A DNA stretch of 64,000 nt from Mucilaginibacter empetricola (GTDB taxonomy: Bacteria > Bacteroidota > Bacteroidia > Sphingobacteriales > Sphingobacteriaceae): contig NZ_JANUBZ010000010.1 of assembly GCF_024808665.1 (NCBI RefSeq), positions 1 through 64,000 on the forward strand. Direction: 5' to 3'. The translations under genes and the position numbers were made by a program. The notes under the pieces were generated by a model. That model searched no databases. It was not told the DNA's origin and saw only the letters and a program-made list of their open reading frames with translations. Shown piece by piece: positions 1 through 10,473 of this stretch. Within the stretch, counting starts at the first letter, position 1. Every line of letters begins with the position of its first letter.

Positions 1-303
1 AAATCTATATAAAGAATGTATTTATAGTCCATAACAACACTATAAATGCACCTTTTTATTTCTCTATAAACATAGGAGGTACGAAGCAATCTTTACAAAG
101 GCAAGTTAAGGAACCTGAAGTTATTGCTGACCGAACCAATTATCTCCTCAAATGCATTGGTATTGCTGATTTGTAAAGATTGCTTCGTACCTCGCAATGA
201 CGTGGCGGAAAAGATTTATTTTGTCCATCCGTCCGGCGAGGATAGTACCGCGGACGGATTAGATTTTAAACCCATCGCTATTTTTTCAGTTATATTTGTA
301 TAA
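1..303. repeat. Intergenic stretch with composite palindromic repeats
   Basis: No gene is visible. A 24-bp inverted pair (76-99 and 170-193, containing ACGAAGCAATCTTTACAAA and its complement) borders an unrelated spacer, and the right arm continues into CTCGCAATGACG. A second inverted pair, ATCCGTCCG at 227-235 with CGGACGGAT at 250-258, follows. A half copy of the AAACCCATCGCTAT motif lies near 268-281. The same combination of a CGTCATTGCG-type element and an AGCGATGGGTTTT palindrome recurs at 8893-9049, so this is a dispersed family rather than chance. It is probably a REP/MITE-like non-coding element. Confidence 0.75.
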
Positions 304-1122
304 ATGCAGCATCAGGAATTTGAACCGCCTTTGGAGTTACGCGATGTTATAAAGTGCTTTTGGCATAATATAATTGATGCCGAAGAACTGCAATCGGGTT
401 TTGAGGTACAGCCCGATGGTTATGCTGAAATTATTTTTCATTTTGGCGATATATTTAGCGCTGCTTATAATGATGGCCTACAGTCGTTACCATCACCATT
501 TATGATGGGCTTGCTCAATCAGCCTGTTGTTTTTCACACCCCAAACCGTTTGCAAATTATTGGTATCAGATGCTTCCCGTGGACGGTATTTGATTTGCTT
601 GGGTTGCCATCGGGCAAAGATGGTGTGCGCATATTTGAACATCCCATAGCCAGGCTTCAATCTACATTAAATAAATGGGTTGATGCCGGCAGGATAGATG
701 AAGCACTGGCCGAAATAAAAGCGTATTTGCTGAATGAACGATCACGTATTGGTGTTGACAGTATGCTTTACAAAGCAGGCGTGGCGATGAGACAGGCTAA
801 TGGCACCCTGCCGGTAAAACAGGTAGCGGAGGCGGCTCATGCAACGGTCCGTACGCTGGAACGAAACTTTAAGCAATCTTCGGGTTATTCTGTTAAAGAT
901 GTATCGGGCTTAATACGCTTTGAGCAGGCACGAAACCATTTGTGGCATTATCCGGATGCTAACCTTGCCAGCCTGGCTCATGAGTTGGGTTATGCAGATC
1001 AATCGCACCTGAGCAGGGAATTTAAACGTTATAGCGGCTCGTCGCCAGCGGCATTTGCGCGGAAAGCCAAAAAAAGAAAACTGGCCGTGAGCAATGATTT
1101 TGTAGCGTTTGTTCGGGGTTAA
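304..1122 (+). CDS. AraC family transcriptional regulator
   Basis: A 272-residue protein. Residues 1 to about 110 resemble the N-terminal domain found in many Bacteroidota AraC regulators (DUF6597-like, with a QPDGYAEIIFHFG motif). Residues about 165-252 form a double helix-turn-helix of the AraC/XylS type, with the typical second-helix end LGYADQSHLSREFKRYSGSSPAAF. It would bind DNA and activate a nearby promoter. The reductase gene at 1244 follows on the same strand after 121 bp, and the FAD monooxygenase after that, so these are plausible targets. The family assignment is clear; the ligand is unknown. Confidence 0.88.
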   Translation: MQHQEFEPPLELRDVIKCFWHNIIDAEELQSGFEVQPDGYAEIIFHFGDIFSAAYNDGLQSLPSPFMMGLLNQPVVFHTPNRLQIIGIRCFPWTVFDLLGLPSGKDGVRIFEHPIARLQSTLNKWVDAGRIDEALAEIKAYLLNERSRIGVDSMLYKAGVAMRQANGTLPVKQVAEAAHATVRTLERNFKQSSGYSVKDVSGLIRFEQARNHLWHYPDANLASLAHELGYADQSHLSREFKRYSGSSPAAFARKAKKRKLAVSNDFVAFVRG

Positions 1123-1243
1123 TGCTTTGGAGGTTTGGCGCAAATTGCCCCCTGTTTTGTCATGATTACAACTTCCATGTGATGCGCCATTTGTTGATAT
1201 TTGCGATATCAGGAAATATAATCTCGTTTCTAATACAATTGCT

Positions 1244-1807
1244 ATGCGCAAATTAAAATTACAGATACAAACAACTATTGATGGCTTTGTGGCCGGACCT
1301 AATGGCGAGTTAGACTGGCAGTGGGTTAGCGGCAGTGATGAAGCCGGCTTCCGCAAAGTAATGGAGCTTGCCGAAAGCAGCGATACCCTTTTACTGGGCC
1401 GCAAAATGACCCCTGGATTTATTGAACACTGGGAAAATATGGTAGATAATCAGCCCGAGAATCCGGCACAGCCTTTAGCACAACTAATGGTAAATATGCG
1501 CAAAATTGCTTTTAGCCGTACACAAACTGCCATCGCCGGCAGAAACTTACAGGTAGAGAACGGCGACCTGGCTACAGTAGTACGGGCTTTGAAAAACGAA
1601 CCTGGCAAGGATATTATTGTTTATGGCGGTGCCGATTTTGTAAGCTCGCTCATCAGCCTTAACCTTATTGATGAATATTTTATTATGATTAACCCGGTTG
1701 CAATAGGCAAAGGACTTTCTATTTTTAAGGAGAAGAAATTGTTGAAATTAGAGAGCTCAATCGCATTCAACCATGGCAAGGTCCTCAATAAATACCTGCC
1801 GGTATAA
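1244..1807 (+). CDS. Dihydrofolate reductase family protein (RibD C-terminal-like)
   Basis: A 187-residue cytoplasmic protein of the RibD C-terminal/DHFR-like superfamily. Visible features are the N-terminal QTTIDGFVAGPNGELDW strand-turn, the LLLGRKM segment near residue 50, and the nucleotide-binding stretch DIIVYGGADFVSSL near residues 125-140. Family members bind NAD(P)H. Most are not true DHFRs, and their substrates are unknown. The length is normal for the family. It sits between an AraC regulator and an FAD monooxygenase, which suggests a small redox or detoxification set, but nothing in the sequence names the substrate. Confidence 0.82.
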   Translation: MRKLKLQIQTTIDGFVAGPNGELDWQWVSGSDEAGFRKVMELAESSDTLLLGRKMTPGFIEHWENMVDNQPENPAQPLAQLMVNMRKIAFSRTQTAIAGRNLQVENGDLATVVRALKNEPGKDIIVYGGADFVSSLISLNLIDEYFIMINPVAIGKGLSIFKEKKLLKLESSIAFNHGKVLNKYLPV

Positions 1808-1903
1808 CTAATTTATATACGGCTGCCAACCGGCTCATTTTGTCGCATTTGTTCAAGCCTGATACAGGAGTATTGCAGAATTTTGTGTTATTAATTATTC
1901 CAT

Positions 1904-3445
1904 ATGAACACAACACACAAAAGCAATATTTTTGCCCAAAATCAATCCACTTACGATGTAATCATAGCTGGAGCAGGACCTGTGGGCCTGTTTCTTGCTT
2001 GTGAACTGGCACTGGCTAAATGCTCCGTATTGGTGCTGGAGAAAGCAGAAAACCCGCACTCGCCCTTAAAACAGTTGCCGTTCGGCATACGCGGACTTTC
2101 GGCACCTACTATTGAGGCACTTTATCGCCGCGATCTGTTAAAAGAGCTGGAGATACATAAACGCCTTAAAAATCCGCATCAAAATGCCAAACAGGGAGCC
2201 AGCCGTCAGGTGGGGCATTTTGCCGGTATTCCATTCCTTGAGGGCGATGTCGACACCTCCAGGTGGATGAATCGCTTGCCTGGATCAACCGAACCCAGTT
2301 TAATTTCTGAAATTGAGGAACTCGAAACTGTGTTTGGCCGTCGTGCAGCAGGTCTTGGGGTTGAAATTAAACGCGGGTTTGCCATTATAGGTTTTCATCA
2401 GGCTGAGGATGGTGTAACCGTTGAATCGGGCGCACAATCTTTCCAAAGTAAATGGTTGGTGGGCTGCGATGGAAGCCGCAGCGCTGTGCGCAAAGCAGGC
2501 GGTTTTGAATTTGCCGGCACCGAGCCTGAATTTACGGGCTATACTGTTCGGGCCGACTTAGTGGACCCCGAAAAACTTAGCCAGGGCCGCATCGTTACAG
2601 AAAGAGGCATGTACATGCAATCGCAGCCCGGTTATATAGTAATACAGGATTTTGATGGCGGCGCTTTTCATGGTTCAGACGAGCCGATAACCCTTCAACA
2701 CGTACAGCAGGTGCTGCGCCGAGTGTCGGGTACCGACGTTACCATCAGCACCCTGCATATTGCCACCACCTGGACCGATCGCGCACGACAAGCTACCACC
2801 TACCGCAACGGGCGGGTACTTTTAGCGGGCGATGCAGCGCACATTCATGCCCCATTGGGTGGCCAAGGGCTTAACCTTGGTCTGGGCGATGCCATGAACC
2901 TGGGCTGGAAACTGGCCGCAACCATCCACAATCAGGCGCCCGATGGGTTACTGGATAGCTATTATACCGAACGATATCCAATTGGCATACAGGTGCTGGA
3001 TTGGTCACGTGCCCAGGTTGCCATTATGAAACCAAGTCCCGAAGCCCGTGCGCTCAACGCCATTATGCGCGATTTAATGAATACGCATGATGGTGCCACT
3101 TATTTTGCGGCACGGGTATGGGGTGTTTTTACGCATTATAATCTTGATGGCACTCATCCCTTAACAGGTTACAGCGTTCCCAACTTTGAGTTAGCAGATG
3201 GCACCAAAATTGGCGAACTCATGCACAATGGTAACGGGATTCTTCTTGATTTTGATAACAATACTTCCCTTAAAGCTTTATCCGGTGAATATGGCGGTCG
3301 ATTGAACCATGTTTCTGGTCCGGCGAAAGACCAATTGGGCTTAAGCGCTGTGCTGATACGCCCTGATGGAATTATAGCCTGGGCTACCGATGGCGAAGTT
3401 GATGAACAAGCAGTGAAACAAGCAGCGGCGCTTTGGTTTAACTGA
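1904..3445 (+). CDS. FAD-dependent aromatic-type monooxygenase (PheA/TfdB family)
   Basis: A 513-residue class A flavoprotein monooxygenase. The Rossmann GxGxxG (GAGPVG) is at residues 23-28, the central DG motif (GCDGSRSAVRKAGG) near 186, and the second FAD motif (GDAAHIHAPLGGQGLNLG) near 308. The C-terminal 100 residues form the thioredoxin-like tail common in phenol hydroxylase and rifampicin or tetracycline monooxygenase relatives. It would use NAD(P)H and O2 to hydroxylate a ring substrate. The substrate cannot be read from sequence; antibiotic inactivation or aromatic degradation are both possible. It follows the reductase gene by 96 bp on the same strand. Confidence 0.88.
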   Translation: MNTTHKSNIFAQNQSTYDVIIAGAGPVGLFLACELALAKCSVLVLEKAENPHSPLKQLPFGIRGLSAPTIEALYRRDLLKELEIHKRLKNPHQNAKQGASRQVGHFAGIPFLEGDVDTSRWMNRLPGSTEPSLISEIEELETVFGRRAAGLGVEIKRGFAIIGFHQAEDGVTVESGAQSFQSKWLVGCDGSRSAVRKAGGFEFAGTEPEFTGYTVRADLVDPEKLSQGRIVTERGMYMQSQPGYIVIQDFDGGAFHGSDEPITLQHVQQVLRRVSGTDVTISTLHIATTWTDRARQATTYRNGRVLLAGDAAHIHAPLGGQGLNLGLGDAMNLGWKLAATIHNQAPDGLLDSYYTERYPIGIQVLDWSRAQVAIMKPSPEARALNAIMRDLMNTHDGATYFAARVWGVFTHYNLDGTHPLTGYSVPNFELADGTKIGELMHNGNGILLDFDNNTSLKALSGEYGGRLNHVSGPAKDQLGLSAVLIRPDGIIAWATDGEVDEQAVKQAAALWFN

Positions 3446-3604
3446 TGGGCTTGTCTTGCTAATCAACATATAATTTATTAAAAAGGGTGCAATAACATGT
3501 CGTCCGTGGATAATTTTCTCTGTACAAAAAATAATTGCTTATTTTTAAAAATAAATATATGAACAGCGAAGCTGAGAACCCTAAACGGCGTTTGGTGTAC
3601 CCTT

Positions 3605-6073
3605 ATGAAAAGAATGGTTTATCTTCTGTGTGTACTGGGATATTTGTTAACGCAAACGCAAAAAGCCAAAGCACAGGCAGTTATTTATCCGGTGAGGGTT
3701 TTAGGGCAAATCACTTCCTGCCAGGGCGCCGAGTCGGTAAATGAGGAATATGAGTACTTCGCCATGTCGGGTTATAATCTTACAGGCCAGGTAAATATTA
3801 TAGCATCATCGGGCTTTGTTGTTTCGGTAGACAAAAACGCTGTTTTTAAGGGAAGCATCTCAATAACACCAAAAAAGGGTGCAATAATTGATACCATATA
3901 CGTCCGCCTGAGCTCGACGGCTCCGCCCGGCAGTGTTAACGGTGCGGTAACTATAAGCTCTGCAGGTGTTGCCCCGCAAATTGTAACGGTAAATGGTACG
4001 GTACTTAGCGAGCCCACCGTTGACCCGGAACCTAATATAACGGTGCTGAATGGTACTACACTCCCGGCTTTGCATTTTCAGGGTACCGGCGGCAATATGT
4101 ATAGCTGGAGCAACAATACGCCCAACATAGGCCTTGCCGCCAGCGGTATTGATTCCCTGCCAACATTTAGGGTGTTAAGCAATAGCAATACAACAGTAAC
4201 CGCCACTATAACAGTAACCCCGGTATTGGCGGGCACCGCCTATGTAACCAATAGCGGCTCGGGTACTATTTCAGTTATCAATACATTAACCAATACTGTT
4301 GATACAACCATAGCATCAGGAGGCAAGGGGCCCGCCAGCGAAACCTTAAGCCCGGACGGTACCAAACTGTATGTGTTAAATTTTAATTCGCAAACCATTT
4401 CTGTTACCAATACCATCACTAATAAGTTTATAAATGAGTTTTCGCTGCCTTCGGCATCACTTTTTCCTTACCAGATAGCTTTAAATCATGACGGTACACA
4501 GATTTATGTAATCAATTTCGGAAGCGGAAACTTTTCAGTACTGGATGCCCAAACCGGTGCCCTCATTGCCAATATGCCAGCCGGCGGATCATTTCCCAGT
4601 GAAATAGCATTTAGCCCGAGTGGCAATATCTATTATATAGGGGCTAATATTGACGTATACGATGGAGCTCTTTATCCATTCAGTTCGCCGGGTAATAAAC
4701 CTCTTTTTAAAATACAAGCGCCCGCTTATATTGCTGGCCCTAAGTACCCGCCACCGTTTCCTTATCTGAACATGGTGTTTAGTCCAGATAGTACACGAAT
4801 GTACGTGGCAAATGGGACCACTGTTACTGTGATAAATACATTATCGCAAAAAGCCATAGCTACGCTTCCAGTCGGCTATGACGGCCTTGGGACGCCGGTA
4901 GCTGTTGCTATAAGTCCGGATGGCGAACGGGTATACGCTTTAGTAAATGGCGTTACTGATAAAAACGAGGTGCAGGTATTTAATACCGCCAATAATGCGC
5001 TTATTCAGTCAATAATTATAGATGGCGGCAGTCTCTCGGGGTTGTGCATTAGTCCTGATGGTGCAAATCTGTATGTAACGGGTGGAAACAATGTTGCAGT
5101 AGTTAATACGCAAACCGGCAAGGTTACTACCTATATTCCTGTTGGTACCTCGCCTGAGATTAACACTTTCTGTATTAAGCCGGGAGGTTGTTTCGGTAAT
5201 CCAATTACATTTACCATAACTATTAAACCAGCGCCTGTTCCATCTATTATTACATCTATTGATAGTTTAAATGCGCTTACTACCGTTTATGGTACACCGT
5301 CACCAATAGAAAGTTTCACCGTAAGTGGTGAGCTTTTACGTTCGGGTATCGCAATAACTGCACCTCCCGGATTTGAAATAAGTATCGACAACAATAGTTT
5401 CAATAGCTCTTTAACGCTCGATGGCTCGGGTACTATTGCAAGTACTACTGTGTATGTTAGGCTGGCCGCAGCGGATGCGGTGGGTAGTTATTCGGGCCAT
5501 ATTGTACTTACCAGCCCCGGTGCCGGCAATGTGAACATTGCCATCGCAAAAAGTACAGTAACCCGTGCAAGTCTTATTATAACTGCCGATAATAAATCAA
5601 AGGCATATGGAGCGCCAAACCCGGTATTAACGGCATCTTATAGTGGCTTTGAAAATAATGATGACGTAGCGCGGTTAATTTATCCGCCGGCGCTTAACAC
5701 CACCGCGTTAATATCTTCTCCAGTTGGAAGATATCCTATAACTGCCAGCGGAGCATATTCGCCTAATTACAATATTGCTTATGTGGGAGGGATATTGACT
5801 ATAACCCCCGATATTGTAATTCCAACAGCATTTACACCCAATGGCGATGGAGTAAATGATACCTGGGTTATTCAAAAGATTGGCGACTACCCTAATTGTA
5901 CCGTGCAGGTATTTAACCGTTACGGCGGCGTGGTATATTATTCTGTGGGCTATGGCACTCCGTGGGATGGTAATTATAGAGGCGCCCGGCTGCCGGTGGG
6001 CACCTATTACTATATTATCAATTTGAATGCGGGAGTATCGTCTTTGTCGGGATTTGTTACGCTTATCAGGTGA
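3605..6073 (+). CDS. Secreted beta-propeller protein with T9SS type B C-terminal domain
   Basis: An 822-residue exported protein. A signal peptide (about residues 1-24, ending KAKAQA) is followed by a beta-sandwich repeat (about 30-133), a YVTN-type beta-propeller (about 205-540, with repeated YVTNSGSGTISVINT-like blades), a second copy of the sandwich repeat (about 550-650), and an MBG-type domain (about 654-735, with ITADNKSKAYG). It ends in a gliding-motility-associated C-terminal domain (about 736-822, with IPTAFTPNGDGVNDTWVI). That last domain is the known sorting signal for type IX secretion. The start was chosen because the signal peptide begins there; an upstream ATG at 3559 is in another frame. 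It is likely a surface adhesin-like protein with no enzyme motif. Confidence 0.88.
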   Translation: MKRMVYLLCVLGYLLTQTQKAKAQAVIYPVRVLGQITSCQGAESVNEEYEYFAMSGYNLTGQVNIIASSGFVVSVDKNAVFKGSISITPKKGAIIDTIYVRLSSTAPPGSVNGAVTISSAGVAPQIVTVNGTVLSEPTVDPEPNITVLNGTTLPALHFQGTGGNMYSWSNNTPNIGLAASGIDSLPTFRVLSNSNTTVTATITVTPVLAGTAYVTNSGSGTISVINTLTNTVDTTIASGGKGPASETLSPDGTKLYVLNFNSQTISVTNTITNKFINEFSLPSASLFPYQIALNHDGTQIYVINFGSGNFSVLDAQTGALIANMPAGGSFPSEIAFSPSGNIYYIGANIDVYDGALYPFSSPGNKPLFKIQAPAYIAGPKYPPPFPYLNMVFSPDSTRMYVANGTTVTVINTLSQKAIATLPVGYDGLGTPVAVAISPDGERVYALVNGVTDKNEVQVFNTANNALIQSIIIDGGSLSGLCISPDGANLYVTGGNNVAVVNTQTGKVTTYIPVGTSPEINTFCIKPGGCFGNPITFTITIKPAPVPSIITSIDSLNALTTVYGTPSPIESFTVSGELLRSGIAITAPPGFEISIDNNSFNSSLTLDGSGTIASTTVYVRLAAADAVGSYSGHIVLTSPGAGNVNIAIAKSTVTRASLIITADNKSKAYGAPNPVLTASYSGFENNDDVARLIYPPALNTTALISSPVGRYPITASGAYSPNYNIAYVGGILTITPDIVIPTAFTPNGDGVNDTWVIQKIGDYPNCTVQVFNRYGGVVYYSVGYGTPWDGNYRGARLPVGTYYYIINLNAGVSSLSGFVTLIR

Positions 6074-6244
6074 TCTGTATATACAGAAATCTTTTGCGAT
6101 AAACAGCTACAGGGATTAACGGCTGTATTCACCATTTCGTCGATTTATTTTCATTGAACGACGATTGGACGGCGACGAACCGGTTAGAACATGGGTAAAA
6201 AAAGAAGTATTGGTAAAGCTTGCTAATTGCAGGCTTTATTCAGA

Positions 6245-7282
6245 TCACACTCCCCTTTTTTGAGTTGATGATCGCACAATCAGCTTAGGTTTAATGCTGA
6301 TTATTTTAGGAACAACTTCGGTTTCATCCTTATTTTCCATTTCCTGGAAATAAAGATTGGCAACCGTTTTGCCCATATAAACACTAAACTGGTCAATGGT
6401 AGTAATGGACGGACTGGTTATTTCTGTAAAGGCTTCGTTCGAGTAGCCACAGATACCCAGGGCAGAAGGTACCTTAATACCCATTACCGAGGCTACCTCC
6501 AAAACACCCAATGCAGAGAAATCAGAAGTGGAGGCAAATATGGCATCCGGCGGGTTGGGCAGGTTCAGCAGTTTTCGGGTGGCATTTGCGCCCAATTCTT
6601 TGGTCCAGGCGTTTTCAATAATCAGCTCATCTAAAACAGGCATTTCATGCCTTATTAATGCATTGAGGTAGCCTGCTTTTCTTTGCCTGAAAATTTGCAG
6701 ATTTTGGGGCCCCTCCAATAAAGCTATCCGTTTATAGCCCTGCTCAATCATGTGCGATACCGCTTCAAACGATGCCTGCTCGTTATCGTTTATTACTTTC
6801 AGGGTTTCCAGCTCATCGGCCACACGGTCAAACTGAATTAGCTCTATGCCATTATCCATTGCATTTTGCAGATGGGAATGATCTGAGCTATCAACAGCCA
6901 GAGAGATCACAATACAATCAACATGCTGATTAATTAAGGTATTAACACACTTTACTTCCTTGCTCTGCAACTCGTTCGACTGGCAGATAATCAAGTTATA
7001 ACCTTTTTGATACGAAGCTTCTTCAATACCGGCAATTACATTCGAAAAGAAATTCTGATTAATAAATGGAACCACCACACCAATGGTTTTTGATTTGCCC
7101 TTGCGCAGGTTTGAAGCCAGTGTATTGCGTTTATAATTAAGTTCGGCAGCTGTTTTTAATACTAATTTTTTGGTGGCCTCGTTTACGTGGTTGCTGTTAC
7201 TTAGTGCTCTTGAAACTGATGATGCAGCAATATTCAGCTTTTCGGCAATGTCATATATGGTGGTTCTTTTCTTACTTTTCAT
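6245..7282 (-). CDS. LacI family transcriptional regulator (xylose/xylan locus, copy 1)
   Basis: A 345-residue LacI/GalR repressor. The start at 7282 (MKSKKRTTIYDIAEKLN) was chosen because the helix-turn-helix normally begins within ten residues of the N terminus; the longer open frame back to 7435 runs across the shared promoter. The HTH is at about residues 6-30 (DIAEKLNIAASSVSRALS), with a periplasmic-binding-like sensor domain from about 60 to the end. It is divergent from xylB, and a perfect GCAATCGATTGC palindrome lies between them. By family precedent it represses xylB-xylA-symporter until a sugar ligand binds. Its relative at 13009-14049 has a closely similar HTH, so both may read the same operator. 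Confidence 0.9.
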   Translation of the reverse strand: MKSKKRTTIYDIAEKLNIAASSVSRALSNSNHVNEATKKLVLKTAAELNYKRNTLASNLRKGKSKTIGVVVPFINQNFFSNVIAGIEEASYQKGYNLIICQSNELQSKEVKCVNTLINQHVDCIVISLAVDSSDHSHLQNAMDNGIELIQFDRVADELETLKVINDNEQASFEAVSHMIEQGYKRIALLEGPQNLQIFRQRKAGYLNALIRHEMPVLDELIIENAWTKELGANATRKLLNLPNPPDAIFASTSDFSALGVLEVASVMGIKVPSALGICGYSNEAFTEITSPSITTIDQFSVYMGKTVANLYFQEMENKDETEVVPKIISIKPKLIVRSSTQKRGV

Positions 7283-7313
7283 AATTTTTATAAAAATATG
7301 AAAATAAATATCC

Positions 7314-7325
7314 GCAATCGATTGC
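7314..7325. promoter_or_regulatory. LacI-type operator between lacI copy 1 and xylB
   Basis: The perfect 12-bp palindrome GCAATCGATTGC lies in the 115-bp divergent gap. It has the central CG and symmetric half-sites typical of LacI/GalR operators. The same 12 bases recur at three other promoters in the locus. Confidence 0.75.
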
Positions 7326-7350
7326 AGATTAAAAAAATAATTTAAATTCG
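7322..7350 (+). promoter_or_regulatory. Candidate promoter for xylB-xylA-symporter
   Basis: TTG at 7322-7324 acts as a possible -33 box and TAAATTCG at 7343-7350 as a -7 box one base off the Bacteroidota TAnnTTTG consensus, 18 nt apart. The -33 box lies inside the right half of the operator, so bound repressor would block it. Confidence 0.5.
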
Positions 7351-7397
7351 TGCTCAATTCCTTTGTCAGGATTATAAACCATTTTACGAATAAATTA

Positions 7398-8879
7398 ATG
7401 CTACTATTAGGTATAGATGTTGGTACTTCGTCCATAAAAGTTTCGGTTGTTGAAGCTGCAACACAAAAGGTAATTGTTTCAGCGCATTATCCAGAGGAGG
7501 AAAGTCCCATTATTTCGGTTAAGCCGGGATGGGCGGAACAATCGCCGGATACCTGGTGGGAAAATACACAACGGGCGATAAGTATTTGTAATCAATCGGG
7601 TAAGTATCAACCCACTAATATTTCGGCTATTGGCATTGCCTATCAGATGCACGGCCTGGTATTAGTTGATAAAAATCAGCAGGTATTGCGTAACAGTATT
7701 ATTTGGTGCGATAGCCGGGCGGTTGAAATTGGCGATGAGGCATTTAATGCCATCGGCGAGGAGAAGTGCTTGTCGCATTTACTCAACTCCCCCGGAAATT
7801 TTACAGCATCGAAATTAGCCTGGGTAAAAAAAAATGAGCCATCTATTTATGAAAAAATAGATAAGATAATGTTGCCTGGCGATTTTATTGCCATGCGTTT
7901 AACCGGAGAAATTACCACTTCAGTTTCTGCATTATCTGAAGGTATATTTTTTGATTTTTTGGGCAATCGATTGTCAGAGGACGTAATTAACTACTTTGGT
8001 TTTTCTACATCTCTTTTTCCGGAGATCAGGCCGGTTTTCACCAGTCACGGCTTGTTATCTCCCGAAATTGCTAAAAAATTGCAATTAAAAGCAGGTATCC
8101 CGATAGCTTATAAAGCAGGAGATCAGCCTAATAATGCACTTTCGCTAAATGTATTAAACCCCGGCGAGGTAGCGGCTACGGCTGGCACATCGGGTGTTAT
8201 TTATGGGGTGAGTGATCAGCTGGCTTATGATCCGCAATCAAGAGTGAACACCTTTGCACACGTCAATTATACCGAAGCGCAGAAACGTTTGGGTGTTCTG
8301 TTGTGCATTAACGGCACGGGCAGTCTTAATCGTTGGGTAAAAAGCTTGTTCGGTTCTTCAATAAGCTATCAGCAAATGAATGATGAAGCTTCAAAGGCAC
8401 CCGCCGGAAGCGATGGCTTGCGCATTTTGCCTTTTGGCAATGGCGCCGAGCGGATGCTGAACAACAAGCTGGTAGGTGCCCATCTGCATAATATCGATCT
8501 TAATTTGCATACTCGCTCACACCTGTTCAGAGCGGTACAGGAAGGCATTGCATTTTCATTCCGTTATGGTTTGGATATTATGCGCAGCAACGGCATGACA
8601 CCGTCTGTGATACGGGCGGGCAAAGCCAACCTGTTTTTAAGCGATCTTTTTGCTCAAACATTTGTAAATATTACCGGCGTGCCGGTTGAACTATATCAAA
8701 ACGATGGAAGCGTTGGGGCCGCCCTGGGCGCAGGTATAGGCGCACAAGTGTTTTCATCTGCGGCCGAGGCTTTCAATAATACGCATCCGTTGAAATTAAT
8801 AGAACCACAATCACAACAATTAGAAACCGCTTACCAGGAGTGGAAAGCATTATTGGAAAAACAGTTGGAGGGATTGTAA
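7398..8879 (+). CDS. xylB: Xylulokinase
   Basis: A 493-residue FGGY-family sugar kinase that phosphorylates D-xylulose to D-xylulose 5-phosphate in the cytoplasm. The start at 7398 (MLLLGIDVGTSSIKVSV) puts the phosphate-binding GIDVGTSSIK motif at the N terminus; an in-frame ATG 16 codons upstream adds residues outside the family. Other visible family features are YQMHGLVLVD, IIWCDSRA, AGTSGVIYG and the C-terminal GSVGAALGAGIGA segment. It is first in a same-strand set with xylose isomerase and a sugar symporter, and next to a LacI operator. This context supports xylulose rather than glycerol or gluconate as the substrate. Confidence 0.93.
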   Translation: MLLLGIDVGTSSIKVSVVEAATQKVIVSAHYPEEESPIISVKPGWAEQSPDTWWENTQRAISICNQSGKYQPTNISAIGIAYQMHGLVLVDKNQQVLRNSIIWCDSRAVEIGDEAFNAIGEEKCLSHLLNSPGNFTASKLAWVKKNEPSIYEKIDKIMLPGDFIAMRLTGEITTSVSALSEGIFFDFLGNRLSEDVINYFGFSTSLFPEIRPVFTSHGLLSPEIAKKLQLKAGIPIAYKAGDQPNNALSLNVLNPGEVAATAGTSGVIYGVSDQLAYDPQSRVNTFAHVNYTEAQKRLGVLLCINGTGSLNRWVKSLFGSSISYQQMNDEASKAPAGSDGLRILPFGNGAERMLNNKLVGAHLHNIDLNLHTRSHLFRAVQEGIAFSFRYGLDIMRSNGMTPSVIRAGKANLFLSDLFAQTFVNITGVPVELYQNDGSVGAALGAGIGAQVFSSAAEAFNNTHPLKLIEPQSQQLETAYQEWKALLEKQLEGL

Positions 8880-8892
8880 TAATTAAAAAAAG

Positions 8893-9012
8893 CGTCATTG
8901 CGATGAGGAACGAAGAAGCAATCTCTCTGCTCTGCAGATCGGCTATACAAGTTTACGACTTTGCTCTTCGCTCTGTATAATTTAGAGATTGCTTCGTACC
9001 TCGCAATGACGA
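8893..9012. repeat. CGTCATTGCG-type inverted repeat element
   Basis: The ends GCGTCATTGCG (8892-8902) and CGCAATGACG (9002-9011) are inverted. Inside them AGAAGCAATCTCT and AGAGATTGCTTCGTACCT form a second inverted layer. The arms match the element at 76-202. It lies between xylB and xylA, so it would form a large hairpin in their shared transcript. Confidence 0.7.
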
Positions 9013-9020
9013 TAATGAAA

Positions 9021-9049
9021 ATAGCGATGGGTTTTAAACCCATCGCTAT
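9021..9049. repeat. AGCGATGGGTTT palindrome
   Basis: A 29-nt perfect inverted repeat whose arms are ATAGCGATGGGTTT and its complement around a single T. Identical or near-identical arms occur at 31309-31338, at 16469-16487 with 16686-16704, and as a half copy near 268-281. It lies directly after another repeat element and 52 bp before xylA. Confidence 0.75.
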
Positions 9050-9100
9050 GGACGGAAAAGAAATAAGACACAATAAATCAATAATTAAATCAATATACAT

Positions 9101-10432
<1,332 letters not shown>

Positions 10433-10473
10433 TTCATAATTTTCAAGCCAATCAATAAACCCTAAAAATAATT

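Noticed and set aside
910..1404. 164-residue minus-strand frame across the AraC 3' end and the RibD-like gene
   Set aside because: It overlaps two well supported genes and has no recognisable domain.
7350..7435. Overlapping long forms of LacI copy 1 and xylB
   Set aside because: Both long starts run across the shared promoter; the family N termini begin at 7282 and 7398.
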